64,000 nucleotides of DNA from positions 118,614,754 to 118,678,753 of the forward strand of contig CP136061.1 of assembly GCA_032622095.1 (NCBI GenBank), given 5' to 3'. The notes below the pieces were generated by a model. It saw only the letters and a list, made by a program, of their open reading frames with translations, was not told the origin of the DNA and ran no database searches. The DNA comes from Siphonodentalium dalli (taxonomy: Eukaryota; Mollusca; Scaphopoda; Gadilida; Siphonodentaliidae). The position numbers were made by a program, and so were the translations under genes. Below, in pieces: positions 12,701-21,700 of this stretch (position 1 is its first letter; the number at the start of each line of letters is the position of its first letter).

Positions 12701-15700
12701 CTATTTCCCCTAATTTTCAGAAGGTCAAATTCATAATCGATGTGCCCAATGGGTGAACATCACCAACTTCAACTGGGAACTTCATTCTGATCCTAGGTCT
12801 ACCATAGCAGTTGATGGCCTAAGCAGAATGAGGTCCCCAGAGGGTGAATTTAGTGATGCTAGCCCGCTTTGCAGGATAGCGTCACTAAATTCACCCTCTG
12901 GGGACCTCATTCTGCAAATGACAGACACGCTATTTGCAGGCTTGGAGTCATACTGACATACTGAGCCTATCATAGTCTCCCTCAAAAAGTCATTTCCTGG
13001 AGGCGTGCCAGTTCACGTTACGTTAATCGCTTCCATTGGACCCTTTTATCTTGGGGCTAATAATAGTGAATTCTAATTGGTGCTACTGATTTGGAATCCC
13101 TTGGTTCGAGAAATAGAAAGTTGACGAAAAATAATCCTTTCTAAACTAAATACTCATTGACGAGTCGTTACCTTAGGAAATGTTCAGATAATAAGTTAAA
13201 CAAACGACCAAGTTTCTTGAACTTATTATCTGAACATTTCACTTAAAATAATCAGAGCCACTAATTATATGTGGGTCTGTAATTAACTGGCCTTTATCCA
13301 ATTTTATGAATGTATGAGTTTCTTGTTTACATTTTCCTTCATTTCTCTCTCTACAGAGGACTTCCCTATGCCAATCATCATTTCTGGACCCAAGGACACG
13401 AAGGTTCTCAAGGGAGATAACGTTACTCTGAAATGTGTGGCAGCTAGCACAGGCGACTCTCCTATCAAATTCCAATGGAAGAAGGGAAATGTGGTATGTA
13501 TGAATGGAGAACTTACAGTAACGCCCTAATTAATCGACTGCTTAACCACAGCAGAATTATGGGTAACTTTTCAGGATTTAGTCAGAAATATGGCTTGTTG
13601 CCATTCATCAGAAAGCTCTCCAGAGCTTTCCGATGAATGGCAACAAGCCATATTTCCGACTAAATCCTGAAAAGTTACCCATAATTCTGCTGTGGTTAAG
13701 CAGTCGATTAATTAGGGCATTACTCTAACTCTTTAACCTTAACCATGACTGGTGCTTCCTGAATCTTCGCGAAAACCCTGTGCTAATGCATTCTCTTATA
13801 TACGCCAATCAACATAGGGAGCCTTGTATATTTAAGAGAAAAACATTGGTCAAACAATATTTATAATAAACATCAATTTTCACAGGGAACTTAATTATTT
13901 AAAAAAAAAATTATTATTCACATCCATGTTTCTTAAAATGCTTTGGACAATTGCATTCTTGTTCAGTGTGTTCTTTTGATGTAGGGCCAGTAACTCTAAA
14001 TATAAATGTTTTCAGACAGTTGAATCTCCAACTGAAGGAACATAACTCTATATACTTATCATTTTGGAGCTGTTAGTAAACATAAACTGGGACAACTTTA
14101 ACAAACGTAATCCAATTTGGACAATGGGTTCTACTCATGAATCTCTTGAATGATCAAATTTGTTTTCAGGAGTTATGCCTCCTGGATTGTTTATAGGATT
14201 TTATATGACCTAAGCACAATAACCTTAGCAAACGTAATTTGATTTTAACCCTTTACCCAACAGAATGGCCCTGTGCCAATGCATTCTCTTATATATGCGA
14301 GTCGACCATAGGTCGCCTCGCATATATAAGAGAATGCATTGGCTTAACACATTAAAAATTAAAAAATTCTTAAAGAATGTAAGAAAAAATGGTAAAAAGT
14401 GTTAAAAAAAGATTTTTCTTAGGCCAATGCATTCTCTTATATATGCGAGGCGACCTATGGTCGACTCGCATATATAAGAGAATGCATTGGCACAGGGCAT
14501 AACTGTAACCATCACAATGTGGTCAATGAGCCGGTTCCAATGATATCCATATTTGTATTGTTTTATTTAGACAGACCGAAGATATTTTAGGCTGTTGAAG
14601 CTTTATTTGGCCGGTTTTGGCCAGTTTGTTGGGTAAAGAGTTAATTTGATTTTAACCAAAGTTAGATATTGCTTCTACTCATGACTTTTGTCTTTCATTT
14701 AGGTTATCGAAGGAGGTGAAGTAGAATCATTTCTGAATAATGATGGAACAATCACCAAATACACAACACTGCTGCACCTACGTGACATAGATAATAAGAA
14801 TTCTGGGAGATATCAGTGTGTGATATCAAATCAATTTGGGTCATCATACTCAAACAAGGCTGCTATATCTGTTAATGGTGAGTTGGCTTCAATTGAAAGG
14901 AGTTTCTTAGAAATTATGTTGTCGGAAAATAGCGATGTGCATTTTTGATTTTGGTTTGGTATTGTTTTACTCAATACACCAATGACTATATGCATAGAGC
15001 AGATGGTTTAATATATGGCATAATGATTCCATCCATTTTCCAGTGATTTCCATAGTCTATGTGGCAGTATGTTCCATTATCGCTCTAATCACACGTTTTG
15101 GAAAAGCAACCAGAGGTGTCGGTTAATTAAAACCAGAAGAATAGGTTTTAGAGAATATATCAGTTGCGGTTTGGTTTTGAAAGAAAACCGTAAAACAGCA
15201 CATCAGCTTTATCAACTGCATTGATTAGTCAATTGTATCAGTGTGTCGCAGTTGAACCTTTGTTCCAATTTCACAATTGTTTTCATTTCATTTCTTCAGT
15301 GTTTCCTGAATTTGCCAAAAGACCCAAAGATGTGACAATAAAGGAAGGGACAACAGCGCGCCTCGAGTGTGCCGCTATCGGAGAGCCCACACCTGTGATC
15401 GCGTGGAAGAAGAATGGTGGGAATGATTTCCCGGCGGCGCGAGAGAGGCGCATGCATGTAATGACAGCAGACGAGGTCTTCTTCATTGTTAGTGTGAAAA
15501 GTGAAGATGAGGGAGTATATACATGCACGGCTACAAATGATGCAGGGAATGTGACATCCGATGCCAGGCTTACAGTGCTGCGTAAGTTTCTCTTGTTTTA
15601 ACCCTCTCAGTGCTCTTAGAGCTCTTTCCATCAATGTATCACATTATTATAATCAATAAATTTGAAATATGATCAAGGAAATATGGGTTGATACAAAAAT

Positions 15701-18700
15701 CGGACTTGGCACTGAAAGGATTAAATGGCCATGAAAAATATCATTTAAATTGTTGTCTCTTTGTTGGTAGGCAAGATAAATATTATGTTTATGAGTACAC
15801 AATACCATGTATGGTACACATAATGCTGACGTCCGGATCAACCATCCATCTTTCAGCTGTCCGAAGCGATAATTAAATTATTTTTTATTGGTTTTTATGT
15901 TCAGCTTTATGATGACACATGCCTCAATTGTATAGTTTTTGGTATTGATCGGTTTAGAAAATATTAATTTATACTTTGTATCCATCCCATTGGCATGTAC
16001 TTATCCAAGTGATCTAAGGGGAGTAATTCTACTTACTGTTTACCATAATGTGCTGACTTAGCTGTAGCTGCCCTATGTTTTTTTTTTTACATTTTTGCTG
16101 TTTACAGATATTGTATCTTTCCAATGATCAGCTTAGAAAAAAAATTAACCGTGCCCACCAATTCCATGCTTTTAATGTGTAAAACTGGTATTTCTATACT
16201 TATGCCATATGGCAAAAAACTGAATTATCTTGGCTGTCCCATATCTCAATTCATAAGATTTGTGTTTGGTAAAAAAGTCAATATTAATAAAAATAGCATT
16301 TCATTCGGACTCAACATAATTGCTATCTCTTTTGCAGAAACACCTAAGTTCACTCGACCAATGGAGGACAAATTCACAAGAAGAGGAGACACTACTGTTT
16401 TAGAATGCATGGCATCAGGAAGTCCTAAGCCAAGGCTGTCATGGACCAAAGATAACAAGCCTCTTGATCTAACGCCTCGTCATTTCCCGACAGCCGAGAA
16501 TCAACTTCTGGTTATCGTCGGAACCCAGCCTGGCGATGCAGGAACCTACACGTGTGAAATGACGAACACATTAGGTACCGAACGAGGATCGTCTGAGCTG
16601 CACGTCATGTCGCCTGAGGAAATAGACGTTGCTCTCGGTGGGACCGGGGAACTCTCGACTGGTGATAGGAAATACGTGAAAAAAAATGGTGATAACAACA
16701 ATAGTGGTGGGCTCGATGACGAATCCACTACAACAGGGATTATAATTATAGCTGTAGTGTGTTGTGTGGTTGGTACGTCACTTGTTTGGGTGATTATTAT
16801 TTATCAGACGAGAAAGAGACACGAGTTGTATAGTGCCACACCCACGGATGAGACGACGCTCCCTGGTGAGATGACCAGTTCGGGCTACAACTCTGCAGAT
16901 AAAGGAAGTTTGTCGAATGGAACAATCGCTGTGCATGGATATCATTACCAAGGTAGGCTACTGTTGCTTGAGAATATAGAAGGGATACAACTGTAGTAGT
17001 TCCCCCACCTAGTGCTGGGTTGGTTTTGTTCTCCTTTCCATCTGTTTGTAGATAAGTCAGTTGTTTTTTTATCGACACTTTTTGCAGAATGGAGAATAAT
17101 CTTGCTCAAAGTAGTTATTTTTACAAATATTATATCCAAATTGGCAACACACATCGTCATTCTTATATATTAATTTATTAGAGTGATTCTCGAAGGTGAA
17201 ATCATTTTCTTTAGCTTATCGCAGATAGTTGCATCCCGAATCGATAAGTAAATATTTACAATTGAGAGTAGTTCAGGCAATGATTTCTACGGAGTGGTAC
17301 GGTCGATTTGCTTTAAATTTTGAGCGATATTACTAAATGGTACATCCTCCAGTTGACATTGCTCCTGACTGCTAAATTATCAGATTCACATACCCGATCA
17401 AGTCCATAATTATACCCCCCTTTAAAAAAAAAAAAAAAGGGTATACGTCCGTACATCCATTCGATGTCTGTTCATATCATAACTTGAACAGTAGTGCTCC
17501 GATCTCAATAAAATTAGGTATGGATGTTCACTACTATGAGGACATTAATTAGAGGGTTCCATCGTTTTGTTCGGATTTTCCATTCTAGAGTTATTCATCT
17601 TTGTTTATCTGGAAATGTTGGCTTTTTGGTCAGTCTGGTGTCTGTTCATGTCATAACTTTAACAGTTGTGCTGGGATCTCAATGAATTTTGGTCTGGATG
17701 TTCACTACTATGAGGATATTAAATAGAGGGTTCCGTCGTTTTGTTCCGATTGTCCATCCGATGTCTGTTCAGGCCATAACTTGCATCCGATGTCTGTTCA
17801 GGCCATAACTTGAACAGTAATGCTCGGATCTCAATGAAATTTGGAAGTTCACCACTATGACTTATTTGGCTCTTCTTCAACTGAACGATGCCGTATCTCC
17901 ACCACCGGTTGAATGGAAATTATGCCGTATCTCCACCACCGTTTGAATGGAAGTTTACCACTATGACTTTTTGGCTCTTCTTCAACTGAATGATGCCGTA
18001 TCTCCACCACCGGTTGAATGGAAATTATGCCGTATCTCCACCACCGGTTGAATGGAAATTCACCACTATAACTTTTTTGGCTCTGCTTCAACTGAACGAT
18101 ATATCAGTCACAGGTTATAGATATACCCACACTGGGCGGTATGCCACAAGGGGGTATGTACCGGACGACAGTCCATCTCTTGTTTGCCTTTAATTTTTGA
18201 CAAATATTGGTACACAGTAGTTTCACCTAAGAATATGAATCTTTCTGTACTTGTATTATCTATTTGTCGTACTGTTGTCTGTTAATTATATAGGAAAGAG
18301 CTTGTCTGTCCAACCTTGGACATAAATATGTCTGAGCTTGTATTACTACATTTTTCAGTTAACTTTTTTTTAAACATGGCACAGATATTTATTACCATGG
18401 GAACCTGTGCACCTGCGATTATGAACTTGATCCAACTTTTTAGTGGTGTTATCCCCCTTTGTGTTGACTTATAAATTTTTCGCATCACTTAAACAAAAAA
18501 ACAAATATGTTGATATGGCTACCCTTAATATAGCCCAATTGCACTGCAGGGGGTATCCTTGGTCCATTTGGACAGTCCCTCCTCTATTTTATCATGAACA
18601 CACCTCCAATGAAAAATAGACCAATCCTATGTATAATTTTATGACTGATGGGAAAGTCTATTTAGTATAGAAAGGGTTATTGTACACAGGTCTCTAAAGA

Positions 18701-21700
18701 TAATACTATCCAAGGCGGTGCACAATGTTTTATGTGTCCTCACTTGTATTGGTCCTCATTTACAGTTGCATTATCCAGTTCACATGTTAAAACCATTTGT
18801 TGCAAATTATAGTGTACACATCTAAGCATCTAATTATTTCTGTAATATTTCAGATTACCAACAGAAGGAATCTGGATACGAATCTTCATCTGGTCGATAC
18901 ATCCCTAATGGCTGGGCACACCGGCCAGCTATCTTTCCCAGTGATCTGGACTATGATCAACAGGCTATTCCACTTACATCAGGGGAGTACCAGTTGGCAG
19001 CAAACTCCAGAGGTAGGTCACAAGTGCTGTGAATCCTGTCTGTAAAATATCAACACTCTGATAATTGAATAATCTGTACTAATAGCAATTACTTAATTCC
19101 TATTTATTCATATACGATGAAGGGATACATGCTACATGTTGTTGTCATCACAGGCCAGATTAAGCCACATCAGAACATTAATAACCCTCAGTGGAAAGCC
19201 ACCTTTGCTGGGGATACTCTGTAGGGCTGCAATGATTCATCATGAATTAATGTATCACGATACACTCTCAAATGATACACGTATCATATCATGTGTATCA
19301 CGATACAAAAAATCATGTAATGTCTGAAGATTGGCTTGTGTAAAAAGACAAAACCTGCAATTGTCTCTCAAGTTATCATGTATACTATGTATATTTGACT
19401 CATCTAGCCGACAATTAAACTCCGTATTAGTTTAAAATGAACACTACCTCCAGTTATAAACTTGTTGTATCTGATAATTCAGGCGGTATTCGTTTGGAAA
19501 CACTAATTTAGTATCGTGATATGTATCGTATCGTTGATCATGTATCGTGATTTGTATCGTATCATGACCAAGTGTGTCATTGCAGCCCTAATACTGTGTG
19601 TGGTGCACGTATTGAAGTTAATACCTGAACAGTTCTACATATGAAAAAATGAATCCAAAGCATGTCTTGTCTCCCTGCATCTTAATTAGACTACGACGAA
19701 TCGGGCATTTGCAGCTCGGGTCAATAATTTCACATTGAATCAAATCGTCACCTACCGTACTGACCCGCGTTTAGGCCCAGGGGGCCTTTGTTTTATTTGA
19801 GCTAAAAAATCCAAGTGGGCTTAAACTCGGATATGGTATTCAAATTATAACAATAAGTTTTGAGCAATTGGTTATTGCAGTCAACCGAGAGAAGTTTTAT
19901 GACAAAGAATACACTGTACTACGCACGTTTTAGCCAGCATATTTTTACGAATTTACATACATTGGATACTCTAATCGAATCTCTAAGCTTCGTCAGACCC
20001 TAATCTTAATACCTCAGAAATATCTGAAATCGAGATGTAAATATAAATACAAACACAATTAATTATCATCTCCTCATTACAGGTAACAGTACGTCGAGTC
20101 TGCATCACAGCGAGACAGACACAATCCATAGTTCACAGAGTACAGGAAGCACGCACACGAGTGGTCACCAGACACTTACGACATTCCAGCCCCATCTCGT
20201 CGGCCGAAGCGCTGACATCATTTGTGATAGTGGCGACATTCAGCCAGACATTCACCTTTATGATGAAGGGTCACCTCATTTGTCAAACTGTGCTACCCTA
20301 CCCCACTTCAGGAGGGGCGCCTACTCAAATGATCCTGAGCCTTGTATTAAGGGCTCGCCCCATGGATCTAACTGTGCTACTCTTCCCCATGTGAGGGGCG
20401 GAGCTTATTCTCTGGAGGCGGATCCCTCTGGAGAGGACTCGCCATGTGTTAAAGACTGTGAGGGTAATTCTGCCCATAGGGAGGATCAGTACTTTCATGT
20501 TTCGGCTGTTCCGAGAACAAGGACGCATGTACATTCACCTGTGAACGGGACGCAGTATTCGCCTCACGGGAGTCCGCAGCCACCAGGTGAAGTGGACCAG
20601 TTCAACCCTATTATATATGAGCCAGGTAAGACATCTGTGCCAAGTTTTACTAATAAAATTTGATAACACAAGCCAATAAGGCCATGCAAAGTCAATTACC
20701 TGTTTTATCAGGTCCATGCTAGCTACATTTTTACTCAATCCGATTCGATGGTCCCCATGTAACCATATTCCAACAACAACAACATTTTTAGAGATGCCGC
20801 TTCAGTTATCAGCATCGATTAATTGCCCAAAAATAATGCTAACCACTGTCAACTATAGTATAAAATTGCCTGAAACATCTTTTTTTCAACATGTTTGACA
20901 AAATTTTAGAGTTATCCATCTTCATCCATAATAAATAATAGATTTCAAAAATTGGTATCTAATATCTCTTAGCTTTGATAGGTGGGTTCCTCGACTCAAA
21001 TAAAATATTTTTTACCCCAGAATCCAAATAAATAGTAATTGAGGAGCGCTTATTATGCATCTTTAATTGCAGAAAATGTTTAATCGGGACAAAATAATTG
21101 TACGTTTTTTCAAATGTTCGTGGAAGTGAGATCGAACAGACTCGTTTCCCCAATTCAAATTTCCGATTCAAAACAGTGTCAATGATCCTAGGTCTCCCAT
21201 ATCAGTGTAGGCCTAAGCAGAATGAAATTCCCAGAGTGTGAATTTGGTGATGGAATAGCGTCACTAAATTCACCCTCTAGTGACCTCATTCTGATATTAA
21301 TGTCAGACACACAATATCCATGCTTGATTGGTGTGCATTGTTGGCTTGCCACAGAAATGGAAAGTCATCTTATTGTATGACATTTGATTTGTGTATTGTG
21401 ATGTTTATGGGTATAACAGGAGATGGTCCCACAAATGGTTTGATTTAATTTTAGTGTAAGGTCCTCCTTTGCTTGATTAGTGTGCATTGTTGGCTTGCCA
21501 CAGAAATGGAAAGTCATCTTATTGTACGACATTTGATTTGTGTTGTATGATGTTTATGGGTATAAAAGGAGATGGCCCCTCAAATGGTTTGATTTAATTT
21601 TAGTGTTCAGTCCCCCTTTTAGTAATTCACTCACCAAAAATTCAATTTAAAATAAAAATTGTGAAAGTTCATGAGGAGGTCGCAAATTTTCACTTTCTTA

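Noticed and set aside
20161-20394. Plus-strand frame [10 protein letters not shown] in LRIG exon j
   Set aside because: It is one frame off. The splice phases of neighbouring exons require the frame containing SNCATLPH.
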